DNA of 64,000 nucleotides, from positions 4,537,174 through 4,601,173 of the forward strand of contig CP151667.1 of assembly GCA_038400315.1 (NCBI GenBank). Direction: 5' to 3'. This DNA comes from Isosphaeraceae bacterium EP7 (lineage in GTDB: Bacteria > Planctomycetota > Planctomycetia > Isosphaerales > Isosphaeraceae). How positions within the stretch are numbered: the stretch's first letter is position 1; each line of letters begins with the position of its first letter. This document shows, piece after piece, positions 8,596 to 17,844 of this stretch. The position numbers were made by a program, and so were the translations under genes. A model generated the notes under the pieces. That model had not been told where the DNA came from. It saw only the letters and a list, made by a program, of their open reading frames with translations, and did not search any database.

Positions 8596-9408
8596 ATGGC
8601 TGCGATGACGAGCATGTTCGACGTACGAGAGATCGCCCTCGTGACGGGCTCGGGCCGGGGCATCGGCCTGGGGATCGCTCGGGCGCTGGCCGGTGCGGGA
8701 CTGAAGGTCATCCTGGCGGACCTCGACATTGCCTCGGCCCGGGAATCGGCCGCCGAGCTTGGCCCTGATGCCCTTGCCCTGGAACTTGACGTCTCGAAAT
8801 CAGCCGGCTGGGTCTCGGCAATCGAAGCGATCCGCGCCCGGTATGGGCGGCTCGACGTCCTGGTTAATAACGCCGGGATTAGCCCGCGAGGCACGCCCGA
8901 GACCACCGATGAAGAGCTCTGGGATAGGACGATGGGAATCAACCTGAAGGGGGCCTGGCTAGGAATCAAGGCCGCCCTGCCGCTGCTCAAGGCGACCCGT
9001 GGGACCGTCATCAACATCGGGTCGACGCGGGCCACTCGCCCCTTGCCCGGCCTGTTCGCCTACGGCACGAGCAAGGCGGGTCTGCTCGGCCTGACCCGCC
9101 AGATGGCGGCGGAATATCTGGCCGAAGGTGTCACCTGTAACATGGTCGCGCCAGGCTGGGTTGACACCCCCGGCGAGCGGATCCTCCAGCGCAGCCACGG
9201 AGTCGCCAATTTCCCGGAGGGGCTCCAGAATCTCATCACGACCGATGAGGTGGGGGCCGCCGTCGCCTACCTCATCTCGCCGCTGGCGCGCAAGATCAAC
9301 GGCATCATCCTCTACCTGGACGCCGGCCTCCACGTCGCAGACGACGCCGGGATGGTTTACCTCCCCGGCATCTCCCACGGCCGTTACACCCAGACTGGGA
9401 TGGATTGA
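8596..9408 (+). CDS. SDR family NAD(P)-dependent oxidoreductase
   Basis: Product of 270 residues with the classical short-chain dehydrogenase plan. It has the cofactor motif TGSGRGIGLGIARAL near residues 17-31, an acidic residue after strand 2 (LADLDIAS) that favours NAD(H), the NNAG motif (VLVNNAGIS), a catalytic-type Ser and the YGTSK pair (FAYGTSKAGL). The C-terminus keeps the usual PGWVDTP loop. This matches 3-ketoacyl-reductase-like and sugar-dehydrogenase-like SDRs; the substrate is not predictable. The start may be ATG 8596 or ATG 8605; GAGGG lies closer to optimal spacing for the second. It converges on the aldolase gene with only 21 bases between stops. Confidence 0.9.
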   Translation: MAAMTSMFDVREIALVTGSGRGIGLGIARALAGAGLKVILADLDIASARESAAELGPDALALELDVSKSAGWVSAIEAIRARYGRLDVLVNNAGISPRGTPETTDEELWDRTMGINLKGAWLGIKAALPLLKATRGTVINIGSTRATRPLPGLFAYGTSKAGLLGLTRQMAAEYLAEGVTCNMVAPGWVDTPGERILQRSHGVANFPEGLQNLITTDEVGAAVAYLISPLARKINGIILYLDAGLHVADDAGMVYLPGISHGRYTQTGMD

Positions 9409-9429
9409 TTCGCACTGCCGGCGGCGGCC

Positions 9430-10227
9430 TCAGTATTTGGCAAGCTCGGTGACGTCGCACCCTGGGTTCGTCGCTCGGACCAGCTCGGTGGCCCCGTCGA
9501 GGATCATCTTCAGCTCGCTGCCGACGGCGATGAACTTCCAGCCCTGCTCGACCCGCTTCTTGGCGGCTTCGATCGAGGTGACGTGCAGGCCGCACGGGAC
9601 CCCCTGACGATCGGCTGCTTGCTTGATGCGGGTCAGGGTCTGCTCCATCAGCTCGGCGGAGGGCGGGGTCCCGTCGGGGTCGCGGAGTGTGGCGGCCAGG
9701 TCGTTGGGACCGACGAAGATGGCATCGATGCCGGGCACCGCATAGATCTCGTCGGCGATGTTCACGGCATCGATGTGCTCGGTCTGGATCACGACGAGGA
9801 TCTCGTCGTTGGCACGCCGGTAATACTCGTCGGCGGTGGCCCCGTAGTTCATCGCGTGCAGACCGCCCCCGACCGACCGATTCCCTTGGGGGGCGTAGCG
9901 GGTGGCCGCGACCATGGCGGCGGCCTCAGCGGCGGTCATCACCATGGGCACAACAATGCCCATAGCCCCGCAATCGAGGACTTGCTTCACGTACTCGTGC
10001 TTCGAAGCCGGAATCCGGGCCAGCGGGACGCAGCCGGCATCGGCGATGGCGCCAAACATCATCGCGGCAGTCTGGAGGTCGACGTGCGAGTGCTCCATGT
10101 CGACGGTCAGCCAGGGGAGGCCCGTCCGGGCCAGGAACCGGGCGGCCACCACGCTGCCCAGCGATAGCCAGGTGCCCACCTGGGGCTCGCCCCGCTTCAA
10201 TGCCTGCTTGACCTGATTGACCTTCAC
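9430..10227 (-). CDS. HpcH/HpaI family aldolase
   Basis: Product of 265 residues from a GTG start with GGGGG upstream. The fold is a class II pyruvate aldolase barrel: GTWLSLGS near the N-terminus, DMEHSHVD, GAMGIVVPMV, VVIQTEHIDA with the metal-binding Glu, and IDAIFVGPNDLAATL with the metal-binding Asp. Family members cleave 4-hydroxy-2-oxo acids such as 2-dehydro-3-deoxyglucarate or 4-hydroxy-2-oxoheptanedioate to pyruvate and an aldehyde. All key residues appear present, so it is likely active. It precedes nothing obviously related on this strand; TspO and YjbQ lie upstream. Confidence 0.9.
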   Translation of the reverse strand: MKVNQVKQALKRGEPQVGTWLSLGSVVAARFLARTGLPWLTVDMEHSHVDLQTAAMMFGAIADAGCVPLARIPASKHEYVKQVLDCGAMGIVVPMVMTAAEAAAMVAATRYAPQGNRSVGGGLHAMNYGATADEYYRRANDEILVVIQTEHIDAVNIADEIYAVPGIDAIFVGPNDLAATLRDPDGTPPSAELMEQTLTRIKQAADRQGVPCGLHVTSIEAAKKRVEQGWKFIAVGSELKMILDGATELVRATNPGCDVTELAKY

Positions 10228-10311
10228 GGCGCGATCCCCCGCGGCTTACTCGGCTTGCCTGCGACTCGGCCGGCGAGTCTGCCACGTCACCGGTGCCGAC
10301 GCAACCGGCCT

Positions 10312-10812
10312 TCAGGAGTTAAGGCGCCAGATCGTCAGGTTCAAGACCCCTGCAAAGCTGACCCATGCGAGGTAAGGAACGAGCAGCGCCGCGGCCGGCC
10401 GGCTGATTGGGGCGAACCTGGCGATCGTCGCGGCGATCGCCAGCCAGAGCAGGACGATGTCGACGAATGCAAGGTCGGGCCGGTGCAGGCCGAAGAAGAG
10501 CCCCGACCAGGCGACGTTCAATGCGAGCTGGATGCTGAAAAGCCCCAGGGCGACCATGCCCGTCCGGCTCCAGCCCTCACGCCGCCAGATGATCGAGGCC
10601 GAGACTGCCATCAGGAAATAGAGGGCCGTCCAGACCGGCCCGAAGATCGAGTTCGGCGGATTCCACGACGGCTTGCGAATCCCTGCGTACCAGGTCGGGA
10701 TGCTCTCCAGCGTCCAGGCCGATCCCAGCCCCGCCGCGGCGAAGCAGATGAGGAGGCTCACGGCCAGGGCGATCAGGTCCGTGGCCAATCCGCGTTGTCG
10801 CATCGTTCGCAT
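10312..10812 (-). CDS. tspO: TspO/MBR family membrane protein
   Basis: Product of 166 residues with five hydrophobic segments, the size and topology of bacterial TspO (tryptophan-rich sensory protein). It has the conserved tryptophan/proline motif PSWNPPNSIFGPVW after helix 1 and the W-Asn-rich stretches (NVAWSGLFFGLHRPDLA) of the family. TspO binds porphyrins and related ligands in the membrane and affects tetrapyrrole or stress responses. The start at 10812 is preceded by GGAACGGGA; a second ATG lies 9 bases inside. The YjbQ gene ends 12 bases upstream on the same strand, so the two are probably cotranscribed. Confidence 0.92.
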   Translation of the reverse strand: MRTMRQRGLATDLIALAVSLLICFAAAGLGSAWTLESIPTWYAGIRKPSWNPPNSIFGPVWTALYFLMAVSASIIWRREGWSRTGMVALGLFSIQLALNVAWSGLFFGLHRPDLAFVDIVLLWLAIAATIARFAPISRPAAALLVPYLAWVSFAGVLNLTIWRLNS

Positions 10813-10824
10813 TCCCGTTCCAGG

Positions 10825-11241
10825 TTACTCGCCGAGGACCGTCACGGTGACCTTCCGTCGGTGAGGAGCCGTCCGGTGCTCCCAGAGGAAGATCCCCTGC
10901 CAGGTGCCGAGGTCGCATCGACCCTCGGCGATGGGCAGGCTCAGCGAGTTCTGCGTCAGGATGGTCCGGATATGCGCAGGCATGTCGTCGGGCCCTTCCG
11001 CGGTGTGGCGGAAAAGGGGATCGCCGTCGGCCACGAGCCGCGCGAAATATCGCTCCAGGTCGCGCCGGACGCTCGGGTCGGCATCCTCGCAGAGGATCAA
11101 TGAAGCGCTCGTGTGGTGCAGGAAGGCCACGCAGAGCCCCCTCGTCGCCTCCGACTCGCGGACGACCGCCTGGACGCGGTCGCTGATCTCCAGCGTCCCG
11201 CGTCCGGTGGTCGTGATGACAAAGCTCTCGGCGTGGATCAT
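10825..11241 (-). CDS. YjbQ family (UPF0047) protein
   Basis: Product of 138 residues, full length for the UPF0047/YjbQ family. Family features visible are FLHHTSASLILCEDADPSV, HTAEGPDDMPAHIRTILT, LPIAEGRCDLGTWQGIFLWEHR and the C-terminal HRRKVTVTVLG. The His-rich first motif and the Glu/Asp cluster form the metal site in solved members. YjbQ of Escherichia coli has been linked to thiamine-phosphate synthase-like activity, but the physiological role is not settled. It sits 12 bases upstream of tspO on the same strand and 31 bases downstream of the LRR protein gene. Confidence 0.9.
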   Translation of the reverse strand: MIHAESFVITTTGRGTLEISDRVQAVVRESEATRGLCVAFLHHTSASLILCEDADPSVRRDLERYFARLVADGDPLFRHTAEGPDDMPAHIRTILTQNSLSLPIAEGRCDLGTWQGIFLWEHRTAPHRRKVTVTVLGE

Positions 11242-11272
11242 CGTGGTGCCTTGAGCGTGAGGGGCCGATCCA

Positions 11273-11977
11273 TCAACGCACGACCTTGAGGTTGGCCTTC
11301 CCCTCGGTCAGCTTCTTGACGCCTTCGTCGGTGACTTTCGTGCCGGCGACGAAGACCTCGCGGATCTCGGGCAGTTCCTTGATCGACTCGAGCGCCTTGT
11401 CGCTGATCTGGGTGCCGACGAGGCTGAGGACCTTCAGCTTGGCCAGCCCCTTCAGCCGCTCGATCCCGGCATCGCCGATCTTGGTGTCGACGAGATAGAG
11501 CTTCTCCAGGTGGGCCACCCCTTTGATGTGGTCGAGCCCCGCGTCGGTGATCTTGGTGCCGTTGAGCGTCACCTTCAGCAGGGTGAACAGCAGGGGGATC
11601 GGCGCAAGGGCCTCGTCGCCGACGCCGGTGGTGGCGAAGTTCACGCCGACGACCGGCTTGCCCGGCTTCGTTTCGTCGCGGTCAATCTTGCCGCCCAACT
11701 TCTGGATCGCCTCGATGGCCTTGGCCTCATCCGGGCCGGGCTTGACCGGCTCCTCTTTCGGCTTCTCCGCTTCCTTGGGCTTCTCTTCGGCCTTGGGAGC
11801 GTCTTCCTTGGGCTTCTCCTCGGCCTTGGGGGCGTCTTCCTTGGGCTTCTCCTCGGCCTTGGGCTTTTCGTCCGGCTTCTTCTCGTCCTTCTTGGGCTCG
11901 TCGTCGGCCAGGGCACCGTTGGCGAAGGAGGCGAATGGGAGGGCGAGTCCGAGGAGGGCGCTGCGGCGGGTCTTCAT
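11273..11977 (-). CDS. Secreted leucine-rich-repeat protein with Lys/Glu/Pro linker
   Basis: Product of 234 residues. A signal peptide (residues 1-24, ending ANGALA-DD) is followed by a low-complexity linker (about 25-80) with a repeated 11-residue unit AEEKPKEDAPK: two full copies and a partial third, 33-bp repeats near 11765-11857. The C-terminal half has four to five leucine-rich repeats of the form LTKVTLNGTKITDAGLDHI and LKVLSLVGTQISDKALESI, a type frequent in planctomycete secreted proteins. The linker probably spans the periplasm, and the LRR part likely binds a protein or glycan. The partner is unknown. Confidence 0.85.
   Translation of the reverse strand: MKTRRSALLGLALPFASFANGALADDEPKKDEKKPDEKPKAEEKPKEDAPKAEEKPKEDAPKAEEKPKEAEKPKEEPVKPGPDEAKAIEAIQKLGGKIDRDETKPGKPVVGVNFATTGVGDEALAPIPLLFTLLKVTLNGTKITDAGLDHIKGVAHLEKLYLVDTKIGDAGIERLKGLAKLKVLSLVGTQISDKALESIKELPEIREVFVAGTKVTDEGVKKLTEGKANLKVVR
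11765..11857 (-). repeat. 33-bp coding tandem repeat (AEEKPKEDAPK units)
   Basis: Two full and one partial copies of an 11-codon unit inside the LRR protein gene. The copies differ by synonymous changes (for example GGAGCG against GGGGCG), so the duplication is not brand new. Confidence 0.75.
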
Positions 11978-12638
11978 GGGGAGGGGTCCTGCGTGGGGCG
12001 CGTCGCTCTCGCGACGTCTGGAATCAACGCATGTTCGATGGAACGGCCGAAGTCAGGGCTTCCACACGACGCCGAAGTGATGGAATGAATGCCTCGCCAA
12101 ATCTCGATCCTTAAGCCGTCGGTCAATCGGGGACCTGTTTTCGAGCCCGGCCGCGTCGTGCACACCATCGGCCACCGACACCCGGACCGGTCGCATCAAA
12201 CGATTCGTGGGCTGCCTCGCTGGACATCGCAGAGCAGGCCGATGCCGAATTCCGGAGTCGTTCAAGGATCGAGGGTTGGGTCGAGGCATGAATTCCGGAT
12301 TGGGCGAGGATCGCGGACTTTCCGTGCTTGACCGTGCATGAAGCCCGGCGAAGTTCCCTGGATTGTCCCTCGCTCGGGCTCGTATTTCAATGGACCGGGA
12401 TCCGAGTACCGTCCGGCTTGGGCCTGCCGAGCGGGGCAATCCACCTCCCTCACGCAGCGAGGTCGCCCCGGCCCCGGGCCTTGCGGTTATCATCCAGCGT
12501 CAGTTCGGCTCGTTGCAGCCATGCGAAGCACGTTGCAGAAACGCCGACGGCTCACGCCGTCAGAATCGTTTCCAGGCGATTTTCCTCGGCGTTCGTTAAA
12601 CTCTCTTATATTGCCCGCCGATATCGGAGTGACCAGGT
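11978..12638. other. 660-base gap between divergent genes, no gene supported
   Basis: The region lies between the start of the LRR gene (minus) and the GTG start of the PadR gene (plus). Short frames on both strands have no ribosome site and encode arginine/proline-rich nonsense typical of GC-rich noncoding DNA. Its right end carries the PadR upstream elements listed separately. The length is unusual for this window, so a leader RNA or decayed gene is possible but not seen. Confidence 0.5.
12607..12627 (+). promoter_or_regulatory. TATATT box and CCGATATCGG palindrome upstream of padR-like gene
   Basis: TATATT (12607-12612) could be a -10 box, and the perfect 10-bp palindrome at 12618-12627 sits 11 bases before the GTG start. 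Its position is suitable for an autoregulatory operator, although it does not resemble the published ATGT-N8-ACAT PadR site. No convincing -35 box is seen. Confidence 0.3.
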
Positions 12639-12998
12639 GTGAGCGATTTGCTGACCAGGATGTTCTTCGGCGGATTCGTGCGGATGCACATCCTTTACCA
12701 TGCGACGAAAGAGCCCATCTTCGGCGTGGAGATGATGGAGGAGCTTGCCCGGCACGGCTACGAAGTCGGGGCGGGCACCCTCTACCCGATGCTCCATCAG
12801 CTCGAACAGGTCGGCTACCTCACGTCGCAGGGCGAAGTCGTGGCGGGCAAAACGCGGAAGTATTACCGGGCGACTGCCGAAGGGGCCGCAGCCCTGGAGG
12901 CGATCAAGGGCAAGCTCCGCGAACTCGTCAGAGAGGTCGTCGACGACAGGCCCCCGCAGCCGTCCATCAAGTCCGACCGGCGGGACGAATCCCCTTGA
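12639..12998 (+). CDS. PadR family transcriptional regulator
   Basis: Product of 119 residues starting at GTG 12639. The winged-helix PadR domain is evident: [24 protein letters not shown], then [15 protein letters not shown] as the recognition helix region, and the wing [12 protein letters not shown]. It lacks the long C-terminal dimerisation helix of PadR subfamily 1 and so resembles the short subfamily. It lies 76 bases upstream of a complete RND efflux set in the same direction. PadR proteins often repress adjacent drug transporters, so control of this efflux operon and of itself is the natural inference. Confidence 0.9.
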   Translation: MSDLLTRMFFGGFVRMHILYHATKEPIFGVEMMEELARHGYEVGAGTLYPMLHQLEQVGYLTSQGEVVAGKTRKYYRATAEGAAALEAIKGKLRELVREVVDDRPPQPSIKSDRRDESP

Positions 12999-13074
12999 GG
13001 GAACCGGTCTACGGCGTTACGACCCTCCAGGCTCCGACCCTCGGCGGCAGCCCTCCCCGAAGAGACTTCGAGCC

Positions 13075-16000
13075 ATGAACCCGATTGTCTTCGCCATGAG
13101 GCGGCCGCTGACCGTGATGGTGGCCGTCGTCGCCGTCGCCCTCGGGAGCGGGCTCGCCGTCCTGCGAATGCCCGTCGACATCTTCCCCAACCTCAATCTG
13201 CCGGTCGTCTACGTCTGCCAGCCCTACGGCGGCATGGACCCCGCCCAGATGGAGGGGCTGCTCACGAATTATTACGAGTACCACTTCCTCTACATCGGCG
13301 GCATCCACCACGTCGAGTCGAAGAACATCCAGGGCATGGCCCTGATGAAGCTGTTCTTCCACCCGGGCACGAACATGGCCCAGGCGATGGCCGAGACCAT
13401 CGGCTACGTCACGAGGTCGCGGGCCTTCATGCCGCCGGGGACCGTCTCCCCGTTCATCACGCGCTTCGACGCCGGCAGCGTGCCCGTCGGCTACCTCGTC
13501 ATGTCGAGCGAGACCAAGAGCATCGGCGAGATCCAGGACCAGGCCCTCTTCAAGGTCCGGCCGATGTTCGCGAGCTTGCCCGGCGTCTCGGCGCCGCCCC
13601 CCTTCGGCGGGAGTCAGCGGACCGTCGTCGTCCGCGTCGACCCGGACAGGCTCCGCTCCTACAAGATGTCGCCGGATGAGGTCATCAAGGCGCTGACCGC
13701 GGGGAACGCGATCAGCCCTTCGGGGAACGTCCGGATCGGCGATGAGATGCCCATCGTCGCGGTCAACTCGCTCGTCAAGCAGGCCGACGAGTTGAAGACT
13801 ATCCCGATCCGCCCCGGCGTGAGCCCGACGGTCTACCTGCGCGACGTCGCCACGGTCCAGGACGCCTCCGACACCACGACCGGCTACGCACTCGTCAACG
13901 GCCGACGGGCCGTCTACATCCTCGTCACCAAGCGGGCCGACGCCTCGACGCTCTCGGTGGTCGAGAACGTGAAGGCCGCGCTCCCCTCGATGCAGGCGGT
14001 CCTGCCCGACGACATCAAGGTCAGCTTCGAGTTCGACCAGTCGCCGACCGTCACGAACGCGATGTCGAGCCTCGCCACCGAAGGGGCCCTCGGGGCCGTG
14101 TTCACCGGGCTCATGGTGCTCGTGTTCCTGCGCGACTGGCGGAGCGTGGTCGTCGTCGTCCTGAACATCCCGTTCGCCCTCTGCGGGGCCGTCGTCGCCC
14201 TGTGGCTCACGGGCCAGACCATCAACCTGATGACCCTCGGCGGGCTCGCGCTCGCCATCGGCATCCTGGTGGACGAGGCGACCGTCGAGATCGAGAACAT
14301 CCACGCGAAGATGGATCACACGGAGAGCATCCCGCGTGCGGTCAGGCAGGGCAACCTCGACACGGCCGTGCCCAGGCTCCTGGCGATGCTCTCCATCCTC
14401 GCCGTCTTCATCCCGTCGTTTTTCATGCAGGGGGCGGCCCAGGCCCTCTTCGTGCCGCTCTCGCTCGCCGTCGGCTTCGCGATGGTCGCGTCCTACGTGC
14501 TGTCGAGCACCTTCGTTCCGGTCCTCTCGGTCTGGCTCCTCAGGCACAAGGCCGGCGGACGCTCGGCGAAGCGTTCGGTCTTCGAACGGGCGCGGGACGC
14601 CTACGGGATCGGGCTCGGGCGGGTCGTCCGGCTCCGCTGGCTCGTCGTCCCGGCGTATCTCGCCGTCGCCGGGCTGGTCACTTACGGCGTGGGTCGCCAG
14701 CTCGGCCTGGAGATCTTCCCGAGGGTCGATGCCGGGCGGTTCCAGCTCCGCATCAAGGCGGCGGCCGGCACGCGAATCGAGAAGACCGAGCAGATCGCGA
14801 AGGCCGCCCTGGCAGCGGTGAAGGAAGAGGTCGGCGAGGACGGCGTGGAGATTTCCGTCGGCTACGTCGGGGTCATCCCGTCGAGCTACCCGATCAATGC
14901 CATCTACCAGTGGACCGCCGGGCCCGAAGAGGCGCTGCTCAGGGTCGCCCTCCACGAGAAGGGTGGCGTGGACGTCGAGGCGCTCAAGCGGCGGCTCCGC
15001 GACACCCTCTCGGGCCGGATGCCCGACGTGCATTTCTCCTTCGAGCCCGCCGACATCGTGAGCGACGTCATGAGCTTCGGCTCCCCCACGCCCGTCGAGG
15101 TCGCCGTCAGCGGCCCGGCCTACGCGGACGTCCGGGCCCATGCGGCGAAGGTCAAGGAGGAGCTTGCCAAGGTCGAATCGCTCCGCGACCTCCAGTACGC
15201 CCAGTCGCTCGACTACCCGACGGTGAGCGTCGACATCGACCGCGAGCGGGCGGGACTCAGCGGGGTCACGGCCGAGGAGATCGCCCGCTCGCTGGTGACC
15301 GCGACCTCGTCGAGCCGGTTCGTCGTGCCGAATTACTGGCCCGACCCGAAGTCGGGCATCGGCTACCAGGTCCAGGTCGAGATCCCGATCGCCCTCATGG
15401 ACTCGGTGAAGCAGGTGGAGACCATCCCCGTCCAGCGCGCGGGCGGCCCGTCGCTCCTCCTGAGAGACGTCGCCAAGGTCGGCCGCGGCACGATGCCCGG
15501 CGAATACGACCGCTACAACATGAAGCGGTCCATCAGCCTGACCGCGAACATCGTTGGCGAGGACCTGGGCAGGGTCGCGAGCCGCGTCACACAAGCCATC
15601 GAGCGGGCAGGCGCCCCGCCGAAGGGCGTGAATGTCGACATCCGCGGCCAGATCGTCCCCATGCGGGAGATGCTCAACGGTCTCTCGGTGGGGCTCGCGA
15701 TGTCCATCGCGGTCATCCTGCTGCTGCTCACCGCCAACTTCCAGTCGCTGCGGCTCGCCCTGGTCGCCATCTCGACCGCCCCGGCCGTCATCTGCGGGGT
15801 CGTCACTGCCCTCTGGCTCACCGGGACGACGGTCAACATCCAGTCGTTCATGGGGGCGATCATGGCCATCGGCGTCGCCGTCGCCAACGCCATCCTGCTC
15901 GTCACCTTCGCCGAGCGTCATCGTCGCGAGGACTCCGCCGGGGCGACCGAGGCCGCGGTCTTCGGGGCGAAGGGGCGACTCCGGCCCATCCTCATGACGA

Positions 16001-16338
16001 GCTGCGCGATGACGGCCGGCATGGTACCGATGGCCGTCGGCTGGGGCGAAGGGGGCGGGCAGACGGCCCCGCTCGGGCGGGCCGTCATCGGCGGCCTCGT
16101 CGCGGCGACCTTCGCCACCCTGCTCGTCCTCCCCTCCATCTTCGCCCTCGTCCAGGGGTGGGCCGGCCGAGATTCCGCGTCCCTGGACCCGGACGACCCC
16201 GAGAGCCGCTACTTCGACCAACCCGCCGAACTCACTCCCGTCGTGCACGCGAACGGGGACGGTCGCGAGGCCGCGACCTGGGATGCGATCGAGAGTGGTC
16301 GTGCCCACGATGCACGCGATGACCGGGGGCACCAATGA
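13075..16338 (+). CDS. RND family efflux transporter permease (HAE1-like)
   Basis: Product of 1087 residues from ATG 13075, close to the usual 1020-1100. The N-terminus [20 protein letters not shown] is the first membrane helix, and two large periplasmic loops each follow a TM1/TM7-type helix. Helix 4 has [15 protein letters not shown] near residues 397-410. The proton-relay pair, Asp-Asp in AcrB, is Asp400-Glu401 here. The second half repeats the plan, with [18 protein letters not shown] and [18 protein letters not shown]. Substrate is unknown; the residues resemble multidrug/heavy-molecule exporters rather than metal CusA. Its stop overlaps the start of the adaptor gene by 4 bases, so the two are translationally coupled. 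Confidence 0.93.
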   Translation: MNPIVFAMRRPLTVMVAVVAVALGSGLAVLRMPVDIFPNLNLPVVYVCQPYGGMDPAQMEGLLTNYYEYHFLYIGGIHHVESKNIQGMALMKLFFHPGTNMAQAMAETIGYVTRSRAFMPPGTVSPFITRFDAGSVPVGYLVMSSETKSIGEIQDQALFKVRPMFASLPGVSAPPPFGGSQRTVVVRVDPDRLRSYKMSPDEVIKALTAGNAISPSGNVRIGDEMPIVAVNSLVKQADELKTIPIRPGVSPTVYLRDVATVQDASDTTTGYALVNGRRAVYILVTKRADASTLSVVENVKAALPSMQAVLPDDIKVSFEFDQSPTVTNAMSSLATEGALGAVFTGLMVLVFLRDWRSVVVVVLNIPFALCGAVVALWLTGQTINLMTLGGLALAIGILVDEATVEIENIHAKMDHTESIPRAVRQGNLDTAVPRLLAMLSILAVFIPSFFMQGAAQALFVPLSLAVGFAMVASYVLSSTFVPVLSVWLLRHKAGGRSAKRSVFERARDAYGIGLGRVVRLRWLVVPAYLAVAGLVTYGVGRQLGLEIFPRVDAGRFQLRIKAAAGTRIEKTEQIAKAALAAVKEEVGEDGVEISVGYVGVIPSSYPINAIYQWTAGPEEALLRVALHEKGGVDVEALKRRLRDTLSGRMPDVHFSFEPADIVSDVMSFGSPTPVEVAVSGPAYADVRAHAAKVKEELAKVESLRDLQYAQSLDYPTVSVDIDRERAGLSGVTAEEIARSLVTATSSSRFVVPNYWPDPKSGIGYQVQVEIPIALMDSVKQVETIPVQRAGGPSLLLRDVAKVGRGTMPGEYDRYNMKRSISLTANIVGEDLGRVASRVTQAIERAGAPPKGVNVDIRGQIVPMREMLNGLSVGLAMSIAVILLLLTANFQSLRLALVAISTAPAVICGVVTALWLTGTTVNIQSFMGAIMAIGVAVANAILLVTFAERHRREDSAGATEAAVFGAKGRLRPILMTSCAMTAGMVPMAVGWGEGGGQTAPLGRAVIGGLVAATFATLLVLPSIFALVQGWAGRDSASLDPDDPESRYFDQPAELTPVVHANGDGREAATWDAIESGRAHDARDDRGHQ

Positions 16339-17726
16339 ACCGCCTGCGCCTCCGAAACGGGAGACACACGATGCCGATGAAACCTCACCTCGTCGGGTCG
16401 GGCCTCGCCTGTCTGGGCGTGCTCGCCGCGCTCGGCTCCGGCTGCGGGAAGACGCCCATCGAGGCCACCGCGAAGGCGACCTCGGCCGGCCCGCCGCCGG
16501 TTGCCCGGGTCACCACGATCGTCCCCGAGCGGATGACCATCCGGCGGGTGAGCGAGCAGCCGGGGCAGATCGAGGCGGCCGAGGTCACCCCCATCCATTC
16601 GAAGCTTTCCGGCTATGTGCGCAGCGTCGCCGTCGATATCGGGGACCGCGTGACGCAAGGCCAGGTGATGGCCGAGCTGCGGATGCCCGAGGTCGAGGCG
16701 GACCTCAAGCAGAAGCGGGCCACGATCGAGCAGGCCCAGGCCGAGGCGAAGCAGGCCGAGGCGGCTGTCGCGGTGGCGCTAGCGGGGGTCGCCAGTGCCG
16801 AGGCGAAGGTCTCGGAGATTCAGGCCGGCATCCGCAGGGCCGAGGCCGACGCGAGCCGCTGGCAATCGGAGTTCGCCCGCGTGCAGCAGCTCGCCCAGGA
16901 GCGGGCCCTCTCCGGGAGCCTCGTGGACGAGACGCGGAGCAAGCTCGGGGCGGCCCAGTCCGGCCTCGACGAGGTGAAGGCCAGGGTGAAATCCGCCGAG
17001 GCCGCACTCGCCGAGTCCAGGGCACACCTCGACAGGTCTCGCTCGGACGTCCAGGCGGCCATCTCGCACGTCGAGGTCACCCGCTTCGACGCCGAGCGGG
17101 CCGAGGCGATGGCCGGCTACATGAAGCTCGAAGCCCCCTTCGACGGCGTCGTCACCCGTCGCAAGCTCGACACCGGCCAGTTGACCACGCCGGGCACGGC
17201 GGGCGAGCCGTACTTCGTCGTCGCCCGCTCCGGCATCGTCACCATCGCCGTCGGCGTGCCCGAGGCCGACGCGCCGTTCGTCAATGCAGGCGACCCCGCC
17301 CAGGTCCGCCTGGTCGCCCTCGACGGCCTGAAATTCGAGGGCAAGGTGACGCGGACCGCCTGGGCCCTGGAATCGGCGACCCGGACGCTGCTCGCCGAGA
17401 TCGACCTTCCCAACCCGGACGAAGTCCTGCGACCGGGGCTCTACGCCTACGCGACGATCGTCGCCGAGGAGCGCAAGGACGCCCTGACGCTCCCCTCGAC
17501 CGCCGTGTTCAAGGACGGCGGGAAATCCTTCTGCGTCACCGTCGCGGACAAGCGGGCGAAGCGAAGGGAGATCAAGCTCGGCCTGAGCGAGGGTAAGCGG
17601 ACCGAAGTCGTCTCGGGCCTTTCCGATGGCGAGATGGTCGTCGAGGCCAACGCAGCCTCGCTCGCCGACGGCCAGCCCGTCGAGCGGAATCTCCCGCTAA
17701 GTGACACCCCGAAGCCGAAGAGTTGA
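16335..17726 (+). CDS. RND efflux periplasmic adaptor (membrane fusion) lipoprotein
   Basis: Product of 463 residues. The N-terminus has a hydrophobic segment ending at a lipobox-like LGSGCG (Cys near residue 37), so it is probably a lipoprotein. Then come the barrel-sandwich/lipoyl half-motif ([21 protein letters not shown]), a long alpha-helical hairpin (residues 110-250, Ala/Glu/Gln-rich), the second lipoyl half ([20 protein letters not shown]) and a beta-barrel domain. This is the HlyD/AcrA plan. Start choice is uncertain: ATG 16335 overlaps the pump stop as ATGA, while in-frame ATGs at 16371 and 16377 would give shorter signal peptides. It links the pump to the outer-membrane channel encoded next. 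Confidence 0.9.
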   Translation: MNRLRLRNGRHTMPMKPHLVGSGLACLGVLAALGSGCGKTPIEATAKATSAGPPPVARVTTIVPERMTIRRVSEQPGQIEAAEVTPIHSKLSGYVRSVAVDIGDRVTQGQVMAELRMPEVEADLKQKRATIEQAQAEAKQAEAAVAVALAGVASAEAKVSEIQAGIRRAEADASRWQSEFARVQQLAQERALSGSLVDETRSKLGAAQSGLDEVKARVKSAEAALAESRAHLDRSRSDVQAAISHVEVTRFDAERAEAMAGYMKLEAPFDGVVTRRKLDTGQLTTPGTAGEPYFVVARSGIVTIAVGVPEADAPFVNAGDPAQVRLVALDGLKFEGKVTRTAWALESATRTLLAEIDLPNPDEVLRPGLYAYATIVAEERKDALTLPSTAVFKDGGKSFCVTVADKRAKRREIKLGLSEGKRTEVVSGLSDGEMVVEANAASLADGQPVERNLPLSDTPKPKS

Positions 17727-17844
17727 CCCAGGCGTCATAGAGCGAAGCCGCGACATTCTCATCGATGCAATCCGATGATGCGGCCGGACCGACGCGAACG
17801 ACCTATTGAAGCGAGCCCGGAACCGTTTGGCCAAGGAGGGCCCG

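Noticed and set aside
11765-11857. 33-bp repeats considered as a mobile or regulatory repeat
   Set aside because: They are in frame and encode an 11-residue linker repeat in a secreted protein, so protein-level explanation is enough.
12745-13074. Upstream extension of the RND gene frame through the PadR gene
   Set aside because: The extension overlaps the PadR gene in another frame and is Arg/Ser/Pro-rich; ATG 13075 begins the membrane segment expected for RND pumps.
13009-16335. Long open frame of about 1100 codons on the minus strand opposite the RND pump gene
   Set aside because: It is rich in Arg, Asp, Gly and His with no fold or motif, and is the antisense shadow expected in high-GC coding DNA; the plus-strand pump has clear family motifs.
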